This document shows, piece after piece, positions 8,346-16,216 of a stretch of DNA of 64,000 nt. Both the position numbers and the translations under genes were made by a program. The stretch is from Micavibrio_A sp041655955. GTDB taxonomy: Bacteria; Pseudomonadota; Alphaproteobacteria; Micavibrionales; Micavibrionaceae. Under the pieces are notes generated by a model. It was not told the origin of the DNA and did not search any database. It saw nothing but the letters and a program-made list of their open reading frames with translations. Position 1 is the first letter of the stretch; every line of letters starts with the position of its first letter. The stretch covers positions 1-64,000 of the forward strand of contig JBBAEN010000002.1 in assembly GCA_041655955.1 (NCBI GenBank), written 5' to 3'.

Positions 8346-8370
8346 CAAAAGAAAAGGGCGCAATGCGCCC
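8346..8370 (-). terminator. Intrinsic terminator of the TPR/membrane-protein pair
   Basis: On the minus strand GGGCGCATTGCGCCC (8356-8370) is followed by TTTTCTTTT (8346-8355). It lies 38 bp after the stop at 8408, a normal position for ending the transcript of the two overlapping minus-strand genes at 8408-9903. Confidence 0.65.
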
Positions 8371-8407
8371 CGTGATGTCCCCACAATGTTCTATTTTTGT
8401 TCTTTTG

Positions 8408-9397
8408 TCAAGCCTGCCTTAAGGCCGCATTGCCCGCCATGACCTGATCGCCGTGGCCCCATGCGAGGAACAGCGCCATCCAGCACAGAATCATAAAGCC
8501 GCCGAGCAGGGCCGAAAAGGGAAGAAAGCAGGAAAGGATAAGCGCGATGCCGGTCAGGATGCCGCAGGCGGCAATCATGGCGTCGCCCCCTTGCGCGGAA
8601 ACGCCGAGGCAAATGGAGCCGAGCGGGATGAAGAGGAGGAAGGCGAGAATGGCCAGCCCCGCCACACCGCTTTCGATGAGCAGCAGGTCAAAGAGGGAAA
8701 TCGCCGCGCCCTCCGGCATCATGCCGCGCAGATAGGACGCCGCCCCCGCGCCCTGCCCCGCGAAACCGGCGGCGGGGACGAGAGAGGCGCTAAGGCCGCC
8801 ATTCAGCCCCGCAAACAGGATAAGCCCCGCCACGGCATAGCCGCACAAAACAAGCAGGGCGGGGCGCAACATATCCCTGTCCTGCGCGTAGGAGCGCAGC
8901 ACGAACCCCATCATGGCGAGCGCCAGAAGCATCATGAAACCCTGCCCCCAGTCGAATCCACGCAGCATCAGGAGCGGGAGATCCTGCCCCCTGCCGCCGA
9001 GGAAATCTTCGGCCATGATCAAAATCCCGTCAATCGCGGACGGATAGGCCTTTCCCCATGCCGCGCAAAAACCCTGCCATACCGCAAAGACAATTCCGCC
9101 GCCGAGGAAGAGGAGATAGGAGCCGCCAAAGGCGGTTTCGAGCTGGCGCCTCCGGCGCTCTTCCTGTTTTTGCCGCATGGAATCGATGATTTTTTGTGCA
9201 AGCAGCCGCCCGCCGCTTATCCCCCGCGCGGGGACGGTAAGGTTCATGATCCGCAGCATCATGACGAGGCTCCAGATAACGGCCAGAAGCCCGAAAACCC
9301 AATCGGCGGCGGGGCCGTGAACGCCGCGCCAACCCATCAAAAAGACAGTGCCGAAACCAAGCGCCAGCGTGAAGAGGAATTCGGCCTTGCTTCTCAC
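8408..9397 (-). CDS. Polytopic membrane protein, unknown
   Basis: 329 residues with about eight hydrophobic segments: two at the N-terminus (FLFTLALGFGTVFLMGW and a second ending MMLRIM), a basic cytoplasmic loop with KQEERRRRQLE (about 75-87), and six more in the C-terminal half. No transporter or enzyme motif is recognised. It starts at GTG and overlaps the stop of the upstream TPR-containing gene (9394-9903) by 4 bp (GTGA), indicating translational coupling and perhaps a shared complex. The function is unknown. Confidence 0.7.
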   Translation of the reverse strand: MRSKAEFLFTLALGFGTVFLMGWRGVHGPAADWVFGLLAVIWSLVMMLRIMNLTVPARGISGGRLLAQKIIDSMRQKQEERRRRQLETAFGGSYLLFLGGGIVFAVWQGFCAAWGKAYPSAIDGILIMAEDFLGGRGQDLPLLMLRGFDWGQGFMMLLALAMMGFVLRSYAQDRDMLRPALLVLCGYAVAGLILFAGLNGGLSASLVPAAGFAGQGAGAASYLRGMMPEGAAISLFDLLLIESGVAGLAILAFLLFIPLGSICLGVSAQGGDAMIAACGILTGIALILSCFLPFSALLGGFMILCWMALFLAWGHGDQVMAGNAALRQA

Positions 9398-9903
9398 GGG
9401 GCTTCGTCCGGCCCTGTAAACGCCGCTCCGCTTGCGCCTGAACCATGGGCGTGGGCGCGCTGCTGTAAAAAGCCGAGCCGTAATTCAGCGGGGATGCGCG
9501 GCTCCTGCTCCGCCATGGCGCGGGCGGGGCCGTGTTGCAGCATCAGGGCGATATTTTCCGCCCGCCCCGCGGCGGCATTCTGCCCGTCCTCGCGCAGCAA
9601 ACGGGCGAGCATTCCCCAAGCCTCGATGCCGGACGGGTTCAGCCGCGCCGCCATCATGGCCGCCGAAGCCGCATCGTCCCTGCGGCCCTCACCTTCGGCC
9701 TGATAGGCAAGGGCGAGATAGGCTTGCGCCCGCCCTTCGGGGCTTTTCATCAGGCAAAAAACCAGCCCCGCAAGACAGGCGAATCCGGCCAGCGCCAACC
9801 CTGCGCGGGCGGCCAGCCCCCTGCCCGCCGCCGGATTGCGGGAGGCGGAGTTTACCGGGTCTTTTTCTTGTGGGCGTTTGTGATCCATAGAACCAGAATT
9901 CAT
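9394..9903 (-). CDS. Membrane-anchored TPR-like protein
   Basis: About 169 residues from the ATG at 9903; another in-frame ATG lies at 9888 and upstream codons reach 9978. A single hydrophobic helix (LALAGFACLAGLVFCLM) is followed by a TPR-like helical pair: AQAYLALAYQAEGEGRRDDAASAAMMAARLNPSGIEAW in form, with the typical A/Y/L/P spacing, and a second partial repeat around LARLLREDGQNAAAGRAENI. It is likely membrane-anchored with the repeats outside the cytoplasm. It is coupled to the polytopic protein downstream. The partner and pathway are not evident. Confidence 0.62.
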   Translation of the reverse strand: MNSGSMDHKRPQEKDPVNSASRNPAAGRGLAARAGLALAGFACLAGLVFCLMKSPEGRAQAYLALAYQAEGEGRRDDAASAAMMAARLNPSGIEAWGMLARLLREDGQNAAAGRAENIALMLQHGPARAMAEQEPRIPAELRLGFLQQRAHAHGSGASGAAFTGPDEAP

Positions 9904-10148
9904 ATCGCGAACCCCGCCCGCGAAAAGGGGCGCTATATGCCCCGCCCGCGGACGAAAGTAATGGGGAACCAGTTGCAAGTTTTGAAAACTCCGGCGTCAT
10001 TCGAGCGCAAAAAAGCGCGGCTGAACAGGGGCGATTTGCGCCCGCCCGCTTAAACCCTTGCAATGGCTTGGCTTGCGGCTGTGGATGGTTTTCGCCGAAG
10101 GGGTACGGGGCGGCCCGCAAAGAAGCGAAGCCCCGTCCGCCCGCCGAA

Positions 10149-10991
10149 TCAGACGCCCGCAGCCTTCAGGGCGCGGCCCGCGATCCGGCCTTCATGATGG
10201 AATTCAAGCGCGCCGCCCGGCAGGTCGATAAGGGAAAGCGAAATGACGACATCGGCAACACTCCCCTCCCCCACATCATGCCACTGCCCGATGGCGACGG
10301 CGAAGCGGCGGGCGGCGTCCAGCGCCTCGTTCCCGCTCTGCGGCCTTTGCAGCAAAAGCGCATATTCATTGTGACCCGTCTGGCCGAGAATATCGCTCTG
10401 ACGACGCAGGCGCGTCAGGTTGCGGGCAAGTTTGGACACGGCCAGATCGGCGGCATATTTGCCCTCGTCAAATTGCAAATCCTCGTAATTCGCAACGCCG
10501 ATAAACAGGACGCGGGAAGTTTCCTCATAGCGGCTCACCCTGTCCATGGCGGAAATGAAAAGCTGGTTGAAGGCGGATTTGGCGATGACGCCGCCGGCGC
10601 TTGGAAAATCGTATCCTGTATCGCCGAGCCGCTGCACCAGCGCCACCATCCGCTCTGCATTGCCGAGGCTGACATGGAGGGCTTCGGGGTCGAGCGGTTT
10701 TGAAAGCGCGTCGTTGCACCCCGCCTTGATGCCGTCCATCGCGGTAAGGTCATGCCCCATCAAAACAAGGTAGGGATAGGTATGTACCATCCGGCGAATC
10801 TGCAGCAAAATGGATTTGGGGTCGGTCAAAGGCGAAGGGTCGAAATAAACGGCATCGACCTTCGTCGTGCCGATTTGCTCTATCCCGTCATGCCTGACGG
10901 CGCTTTCGATGACGTCATGCCCCTCCAGCCGCATTTTCTTGGCGAGAAGGCTCGAAAACATCGGATCGCGGTCGATGACAAGGATTTGCAT
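10149..10991 (-). CDS. Response-regulator receiver plus degenerate GGDEF-like protein
   Basis: 280 residues. Residues 1-115 fit a CheY-like receiver: ILVIDRDPMF with acidic residues at 7 and 9, a YFDPSPL segment where the phospho-acceptor Asp belongs (near 51), and LSKPLDPEAL with the conserved Lys. Residues about 140-225 follow the GGDEF plan (F-x-x-L-x-x-x-x-x-R-x-x-RYE, a beta strand, K-x-x-ADLAVSKLARNLTRLRRQSDILGQ) but the signature is GHNEY instead of GGDEF, so diguanylate cyclase activity is unlikely. It could be a signalling scaffold or nucleotide sensor. It is a single gene with no kinase alongside. Confidence 0.72.
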   Translation of the reverse strand: MQILVIDRDPMFSSLLAKKMRLEGHDVIESAVRHDGIEQIGTTKVDAVYFDPSPLTDPKSILLQIRRMVHTYPYLVLMGHDLTAMDGIKAGCNDALSKPLDPEALHVSLGNAERMVALVQRLGDTGYDFPSAGGVIAKSAFNQLFISAMDRVSRYEETSRVLFIGVANYEDLQFDEGKYAADLAVSKLARNLTRLRRQSDILGQTGHNEYALLLQRPQSGNEALDAARRFAVAIGQWHDVGEGSVADVVISLSLIDLPGGALEFHHEGRIAGRALKAAGV

Positions 10992-11087
10992 GGCACGGCC
11001 TCATTCCCCCCGCGCGAAAGGGGGCGGGAATCCCCTCCCCTCTATTGTGGCCCCGTAATCATGAAAAAGAAATGAAATATTCGTTAA

Positions 11088-11330
11088 TTATCCGTCAACT
11101 ATCCACGGGGGAACAGCCTGTTGCGGCCCGTCCGCCCCACATGGATTCTGCCATGCAGGCATCAAGCTGCCCGCCGGATTCGTGGCCTCACGGCACGCGC
11201 CATGCGCGTCAAGAGTAATGACCGCGCCGGTGTGGGGCGAGAGAGCTATCGGCGGCAAAGACGGAAATGGGGGCGGCGCAGTTATAGCCGGTTTGCAGGT
11301 AGCGCTGGATAAAGCTGGATAAAACCGGCC
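11088..11330 (-). pseudogene. Remnant of a secreted-protein N-terminal module
   Basis: In one minus-strand frame this stretch encodes GAVITLDAHGACREATNPAG, clearly related to GNTVTIDEHGQCREVTNPAG near the N-terminus of the repeat protein at 1762-4458. It is followed by a short P/Q-rich end and a stop at 11088. No signal peptide or credible start precedes it in frame; the only upstream ATG lies inside the neighbouring SDR gene. It looks like a decayed fragment of a paralogue. The rest of 10992-11400 shows nothing else. Confidence 0.4.
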
Positions 11331-11400
11331 GGGGCTTTGGCCACCCGCGCGGCGGGCGCGGCCATACATACATACGCACAGCGCAAACCCGGCCTTTTGC

Positions 11401-12327
11401 CTATTCCTCGGTGCTGACGGCGAAATAATCGTCCATGCGGCCCGATTGCTCGGCCTCAAGACAGGCGCGGATGCCGCTTTTATAGTCGGGATATTTGAGC
11501 GTCACACCCAGCTCGTTCTTGATGCGGTGGTTGGAAACGCGCTTGTTATCGTTGTAGAAGCTCCGCGTAATCGGCGCCAGATCGGCCTCGTTATAGGGAA
11601 TCATTGGCGGCGGGGCGATGCCGAGAAGCTCGCAGGCATAGGTAATCACTTCCCAGCTCGGCACCGGATCGTCATCGGCAAGGTTATAGGCCGCGCCCGG
11701 ATTGGGCTTTGCCATGGAGGCCAGCAATATCTGCACGATATCATCGACATGGATGCGGTTGAACACATGGCCCGGCTTGTTGATGCGCCGCGCGATCCCC
11801 GCCCGCACCGAATCCAGCGCACTGCGGCCCGGCCCGTAGATCCCCGCAAGGCGGAAAATATGCACCGGCAGGCCGGTTTCATTCATCCATTCATACCAGT
11901 CCGATTCCGCGCGCGCGCGGCGGGTGCCGCGCTTGGAATTCGGGCGGATTTCCGAATATTCGTCCACCGTCCCGCCGGCGCGGTCGCCATAGACGCCAAC
12001 GGTTGAAAGATAGCCGACCCATTCCAGCGTCGGGATGCGGGCCAGATCTTCTGCATGCATGAGGAAAGCGGGATCGCCCCTGTCATCGGGCGGGGTGGAT
12101 ATCAAAAGATGGGTGGTGCCGTCGAGAATGAAATAGGGATCGCTGAGCGGATGTTCATAGTCAAAAAGATGGGCCTTGATCCCCTTTGAACGGAGATAGG
12201 CCCTTTTTTCCACATCGCGCGTCGTGCCGCCAATCGTCCAGCCGCCCATGCGCATGAGTTCCTGCGCAAGGCATTCGCAGGTATATCCATACCCGAAACA
12301 GAATAGTTTCTTTTGACCTTGAACCAT
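11401..12327 (-). CDS. NAD(P)-dependent epimerase/SDR family protein (YeeZ-like)
   Basis: About 308 residues from the ATG at 12327 with GGTGGG just upstream; a GTG two codons earlier is possible. The N-terminus LFCFGYGYTCECLA is the glycine-rich Rossmann loop of atypical SDRs. WVGYLSTVGVYGDRAG is the strand-5 motif with Ser/Thr and Tyr, and HIFRLAGIYGPGRSALD plus FNRIHVDDIVQILLAS are standard extended-SDR elements for substrate and cofactor binding. The catalytic Lys of YxxxK is not in place, as in the YeeZ-like group, so oxidoreductase activity is uncertain. Cytoplasmic; substrate unknown. Confidence 0.8.
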   Translation of the reverse strand: MVQGQKKLFCFGYGYTCECLAQELMRMGGWTIGGTTRDVEKRAYLRSKGIKAHLFDYEHPLSDPYFILDGTTHLLISTPPDDRGDPAFLMHAEDLARIPTLEWVGYLSTVGVYGDRAGGTVDEYSEIRPNSKRGTRRARAESDWYEWMNETGLPVHIFRLAGIYGPGRSALDSVRAGIARRINKPGHVFNRIHVDDIVQILLASMAKPNPGAAYNLADDDPVPSWEVITYACELLGIAPPPMIPYNEADLAPITRSFYNDNKRVSNHRIKNELGVTLKYPDYKSGIRACLEAEQSGRMDDYFAVSTEE

Positions 12328-12617
12328 TTGCACCCACCATTACGGATTATTATTCTTTTGTCCGGTTCGAGGACGACCAATTATTCACCGTAAAGACACG
12401 CCCCGGCATGGAGCGGCCCTTACAAAATCTTTTTCTATTGCCGGCGCAGCGCCGTATCGGCGATTGACACGGGCAATAACAAACTCAAGGCCGGTTGCGG
12501 CCCTGGCCACCAGAGCGAACTACAGAGGATAGAATATCTGTTAGGGAAAAGTCCAGCGGCCCATGCATGGTTTAAGGGCTTTCCGGCCCCTTTACGTCCA
12601 AAAGACGCCCGTTCCGC
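12328..12617. other. Intergenic region, nothing clear
   Basis: About 290 bp between the SDR gene and the glutathione transferase gene. I see no gene, terminator or promoter that I can defend; it presumably carries the SDR promoter on the minus strand. Confidence 0.4.
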
Positions 12618-13286
12618 CTAGAAATCGACGTTTTCGTAATGTTCCGAGGGTGTAAAGCCCGGAATGCGGTCTTCCAGAAGGGGTTTGAAGCTCGGACGGG
12701 ATTTTACGCGGGCGTACCAGTCGCGGGCATGGTGATGCTCTTCCCACGGCACGTCGCCGATATAATCTATGGCGGACAGATGCGCCGCCGCCGTGATGTC
12801 GGCGAGGCTGAACTGCTCGCCCGCCAGCCATTTGCGCTTTTCGCACAGGAAGCCGATATAATCGAGATGGTAATGGATGTTCGCATGGCCCGCGCGGATC
12901 GAGGGGCCGTGCGGCTCGCCCATCTTGAGAAAGCGTTTCATCAACTTTTCGCCGACGAGGTTTTCCGTGACCTCGCGGTTGAATTTCACGTCGAACCATG
13001 AGGCAAGGCGGCGGGTTTCCGCGCGTTGCAACGGATCGCGGCCCAACAGGTCGGTTTCGGGATAGACTTCTTCGAGATATTCGCAAATCACTTGCGAATT
13101 GGAGAGGATGGTTCCGTCCTCTTCCACCAGAACCGGCACGTCGCCGGCGGGGTTCATGGCGAGGAATGCCGTGCGCCGCTCCCAGATTTTCTCAATCTGA
13201 AGATCGAAATCCAGCCGTTTTTCCGATAGGGCGAGCCGTACTTTGCGTGAAAACGGATGCAGCCATACATGATAGAGCGTTCTCAT
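12618..13286 (-). CDS. Glutathione S-transferase family protein
   Basis: 222 residues, normal GST length. The N-terminal thioredoxin-like domain (1-80) has LHPFSRKVRLALSEK with the usual catalytic-loop position, NPAGDVPVLVEEDG with the cis-Pro, and the S-N-S glutathione-contact motif in ILSNSQVICEYLEE. The C-terminal all-helical domain (about 90-215) includes WLAGEQFSLADITAAAHLSAIDY, the GST N-capping box region. It probably conjugates or reduces electrophiles in the cytoplasm. It stands alone between the SDR gene and the b561-YceI gene. The family call is firm; substrate unknown. Confidence 0.9.
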   Translation of the reverse strand: MRTLYHVWLHPFSRKVRLALSEKRLDFDLQIEKIWERRTAFLAMNPAGDVPVLVEEDGTILSNSQVICEYLEEVYPETDLLGRDPLQRAETRRLASWFDVKFNREVTENLVGEKLMKRFLKMGEPHGPSIRAGHANIHYHLDYIGFLCEKRKWLAGEQFSLADITAAAHLSAIDYIGDVPWEEHHHARDWYARVKSRPSFKPLLEDRIPGFTPSEHYENVDF

Positions 13287-13374
13287 TATGAGAAGAAGCT
13301 TACCTTATAGAAATGCTAAAGAACAGACTCAAATTTTGCGCCGCATTTTTATGAAATGCCGCATTTTCCATGGC

Positions 13375-14634
13375 TTAGCGGATGGCGGTGAGGTCAATCA
13401 GCACATCGACGTCATGGCCGACCGTCGCCGCGTCGTCCCAGCCCTTGCCGCCCATACCGAAATCAAGCCGGTTCAAGGTCGTATGCGCCGTCATCCGCGC
13501 CGTATCGCCGTCGATGACGAGCGTAAAGGGCAGCTTCACCGGCATAGTCACGCCGCGCAGCGTGAGGTTGCCGATGGCCAGATATTCGTCCCCGCCCAGA
13601 TGATCGAATTGCAGCGTTTCAAACCGCGCGGCGGCGGCGCGCTCCGTATCGAACCATTCGGGGCCGGTGATGGAAGAATCCCTGTCCGCATCGCCCGTTT
13701 TAACGTCGGTCAGGGCGATCACGATATCGGCCCGCGCCATGTCCAGATCGGCGGGATTGAACCGGATATCCCCGTCAAAATGCGAAAACACACCCGTGAA
13801 CGGCGTGCCGTACATGGTCGTACGGAAAGACAGGGTGCTGGAGGATTGGACGATCGCCCATTCATCCGCGCCGAGTTTCGACGTGTCGGGCCGCCGGGCG
13901 GCGGGCGCATCGGACGCAGCTTCCTTGACGGCGCCCTCCCCTTCGCCCTGCGCGGCAGTAACCCGGCTTTCAGACAGGGCCTCTTCCTGCCCGCCGCGCT
14001 CCTGAAGCAGCCCCTTCGCGGCAAGCACGCCGCACACCGCGAAAACGGAACCCGCGATCAGGATGAGCAAAGCCGGAAAAACCATGCCGCGGTGATTGAA
14101 GGTCATGCGTTGCAAGGTCATATCGCGGTCGATCAGCCGGTGCTTGAGCGCGCCCGCAATATGCATCGCCAGAATAACGAGCAGCGTATAGGCAAGAACC
14201 CCGTGAAGCCGGCCGAATAATTGCCCCAGCCCCTCATCCTTGCCGATAATCCACGGCAGGCCCCCGCCAAAGAACGGCACAGGGAATTCCAGCGCCGAGG
14301 ACATCAGCCAGCCCGTCAGCGGCATCCCGATAACGCAGACATACAGCCAGAAATGCGCCGCCCCCGCGAGCAGCGTTTCCCAGCGCGTATGGGTTTCAAG
14401 ATGTTCCGGCGGCGGCGAGAGAAAGCGCCAGATGATCCGCCCCAGCCCCAGAAAGAAAACCAGCAGGCCAAAGGATTTATGGAGCGCGTAAACCTCGAAT
14501 TTCAGCGGCGAATTTTCCATCCCCGTCATGAAAAGCCCGACCGGCAGCAATCCCAGAACCAGCACCGCGATGCTCCAGTGGAAGAGCCGCGCGATAAGGC
14601 CGTATTCATCTTCGGTATTGGCAAAGGGGGGCAT
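13375..14634 (-). CDS. Cytochrome b561 - YceI fusion protein
   Basis: 419 residues. Residues about 10-190 form a four-helix cytochrome b561 unit with heme-ligand histidines in ARLFHWSIAV, YALHKSFGLL, FGRLHGVLAY and ILAMHIAGALKHRL. A further helix near 205-222 leads through a charged A/E/G linker into a YceI-like lipocalin domain (about 250-419): SSSTLSFRTTMYGTPFTGVFSHFDGDIRF, LTLRGVTMPV and the closing VDVLIDLTAIR. b561 units pass electrons across the inner membrane, and YceI domains bind polyisoprenoid quinones in the periplasm, so the fusion may couple quinone binding with electron transfer. The two are often adjacent genes; here they are one chain. Confidence 0.88.
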   Translation of the reverse strand: MPPFANTEDEYGLIARLFHWSIAVLVLGLLPVGLFMTGMENSPLKFEVYALHKSFGLLVFFLGLGRIIWRFLSPPPEHLETHTRWETLLAGAAHFWLYVCVIGMPLTGWLMSSALEFPVPFFGGGLPWIIGKDEGLGQLFGRLHGVLAYTLLVILAMHIAGALKHRLIDRDMTLQRMTFNHRGMVFPALLILIAGSVFAVCGVLAAKGLLQERGGQEEALSESRVTAAQGEGEGAVKEAASDAPAARRPDTSKLGADEWAIVQSSSTLSFRTTMYGTPFTGVFSHFDGDIRFNPADLDMARADIVIALTDVKTGDADRDSSITGPEWFDTERAAAARFETLQFDHLGGDEYLAIGNLTLRGVTMPVKLPFTLVIDGDTARMTAHTTLNRLDFGMGGKGWDDAATVGHDVDVLIDLTAIR

Positions 14635-14655
14635 GCTGTAAATCCTTTAAAAATC

Positions 14656-14868
14656 CTAGAATGTTTCAATGACCGAGCGGTTATGCAGCCATATCCCGCC
14701 CCACACGCCAAGCGCCGCGAAAAGCCACACGGCCAGCCCGTACGTCCAGCGCAGCGACCTGTCTTTCAGCAATTCCCGCGAGGAATAATGCCGCAAAAAA
14801 AGATTGATGACGCAAAGCCCCGCGGCAAAGCCGAGGATAAAGCCGATAACGCCGTAAAGATAGATCAT
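14656..14868 (-). CDS. Small two-helix membrane protein, unknown
   Basis: 70 residues from the ATG at 14868 (MIYLYGVIGF). There are two hydrophobic helices, about 1-22 and 45-63, with a basic stretch (HYSSRELLKDRSLRW) between them. It ends 22 bp before the b561-YceI gene on the same strand, so it may be cotranscribed and related to that electron-transfer protein. No family is recognised. A longer frame extends upstream without added hydrophobic or conserved sequence. Confidence 0.55.
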   Translation of the reverse strand: MIYLYGVIGFILGFAAGLCVINLFLRHYSSRELLKDRSLRWTYGLAVWLFAALGVWGGIWLHNRSVIETF

Positions 14869-14968
14869 CCGCCCGTCCTTTTCCTTACACCCCGTGGCCG
14901 TAGCGGGGGCGCGCATGATACGCGGCCCGCGGGGAGCCGCCCCGATCCGCCCCTCCCGATCCCCGCCC

Positions 14969-15631
14969 CTATTGCGCGAACGGGCTTATTTGCGCCAGAA
15001 GCGCCTGTATGACCGCGCCCGTTTCCCGCCCCGTCAGCGAGGGCGCCAGCAGCAAAAGAGTGGCACAAGTCCCGCCAAAGGTGAAGGTAAAGATGTCCCC
15101 CTTGCCCCAGCGCGCGCGCCACGGATAATCCGGCTCTCCCGATTCCGGCTGGGGTTCGGGGATGGCGGCGGCCTCGATACAGGCCTCGCCGCCGGCTTGC
15201 TTTTTCTTGCGGGCCTTGACAATGGCGTTCACGATCCGCGCCTGATCGTCCACCGTCATCAAAAAGACCTTCATGCCGCGTTCGATAATCCCGAAGCGCG
15301 TCGCCATCTGGAGACCGCGCACCGCCTGCCCCGCCCGCGCCGCCTGTGAAAGGCCGAGCGCGGCGAAGACATGCTCGGAATAAACGCCGATCACGAACGC
15401 GAACAGGATAAGCGCGATGTCGAGCTTGACCTGCCAGAGGGAGGTCAGCAAAATCGCAGGCTTGCCGACCAGATAGTTGCGGTAGATTTTCAAAAGGAAA
15501 TTTCCGGCCATCAGCATCATGACCCAGAACAGATTCATGAAAATGCTGAGCGCCACCGCGCCGCCGACATAAAGAAAGACAAACGACCAGCGATCGTCGT
15601 GTTCGCGTATCCAGTTCCGCACCGATTCCAA
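14969..15631 (-). CDS. Inner-membrane protein, unknown
   Basis: 220 residues beginning at TTG with GGAG 6 nt upstream, 3 bp after the rsmD stop, so it belongs to the RluB-type synthase/rsmD operon. Hydrophobic segments lie at about 17-45 (FVFLYVGGAVALSIFMNLFW), 70-92 (IALILFAFVIGVYSEHVF) and about 185-205. Between them is a cytoplasmic stretch with a KARKKKQ basic cluster and an E/P-rich linker. No catalytic motif or known domain is recognised. Position in the operon suggests convenience rather than shared function. Confidence 0.65.
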   Translation of the reverse strand: MESVRNWIREHDDRWSFVFLYVGGAVALSIFMNLFWVMMLMAGNFLLKIYRNYLVGKPAILLTSLWQVKLDIALILFAFVIGVYSEHVFAALGLSQAARAGQAVRGLQMATRFGIIERGMKVFLMTVDDQARIVNAIVKARKKKQAGGEACIEAAAIPEPQPESGEPDYPWRARWGKGDIFTFTFGGTCATLLLLAPSLTGRETGAVIQALLAQISPFAQ

Positions 15632-15634
15632 AGC

Positions 15635-16216
15635 CTACTCCGCCCTTTCGTTCATTTCCCCTGTACGGCCCAGCAAGAAAATGCGCGTATCGCCGTAATC
15701 ACGTTCCAGTAATACCCCATATCCGGAAGCGTGGAGCTTTGCGGGCGAAAAAGATTTTTCACTTTCCACAAGAATATGCGCCTCCTGCGCAATCCAGCCG
15801 CCTTGATGCAGGGCCGGAAGCGCCGCCTCCACCAGCCCCAGTTCATAGGGCGGGTCGAGAAAGACCAGATCGGCGGGGGGAGCCGTTTCCGGCAGGGAGC
15901 CGGGCTTCGCCGCGTCTTTCAGGGCAAAAAAACACGGCGCTTCGACCTTGAGCACCGCATGGTTTTGCCGGCACAGTTCGAGCGAGGCGCGGCTTTTATC
16001 CATGAAAACACAAGAGGACGCGCCCCATGACAGGGCTTCGAGCCCCAGCGCCCCCGTCCCGCAAAACGCATCCAGCACAGCGGCCCCCCGCACCAGCCCG
16101 CGCGCGTTCAGGATATTAAAAACCGCCGCGCGCACCTTGTCCGAAGTCGGCCTGACGGCCCTGTCTTTGGGGGAGCCGAGAATCCTGCCGCGATAAAGCC
16201 CGCCGGTTATCCTCAT
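15635..16216 (-). CDS. rsmD: 16S rRNA (guanine966-N2)-methyltransferase RsmD
   Basis: 193 residues, usual length. MRITGGLYRGRILGSP is the conserved start, VRPTSDKVRAAVFNIL the substrate/structural motif, LDAFCGTGALGLEALSWGA the SAM-binding motif I and FLDPPYELG the catalytic (N/D)PPY motif. RsmD methylates G966 of 16S rRNA during 30S assembly. Its start overlaps the pseudouridine synthase stop by 4 bp (ATGA), so the two rRNA modification genes are translationally coupled. Confidence 0.94.
   Translation of the reverse strand: MRITGGLYRGRILGSPKDRAVRPTSDKVRAAVFNILNARGLVRGAAVLDAFCGTGALGLEALSWGASSCVFMDKSRASLELCRQNHAVLKVEAPCFFALKDAAKPGSLPETAPPADLVFLDPPYELGLVEAALPALHQGGWIAQEAHILVESEKSFSPAKLHASGYGVLLERDYGDTRIFLLGRTGEMNERAE

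Noticed and set aside
8453..9703. A 416-codon open frame on the plus strand
   Set aside because: It lies opposite two well-supported minus-strand membrane/TPR genes; its product is charged and compositionally odd, as expected of a GC-rich antisense shadow.
13288..14220. A 310-codon plus-strand frame
   Set aside because: Antisense to the b561-YceI gene, whose heme histidines and YceI motifs are clear.
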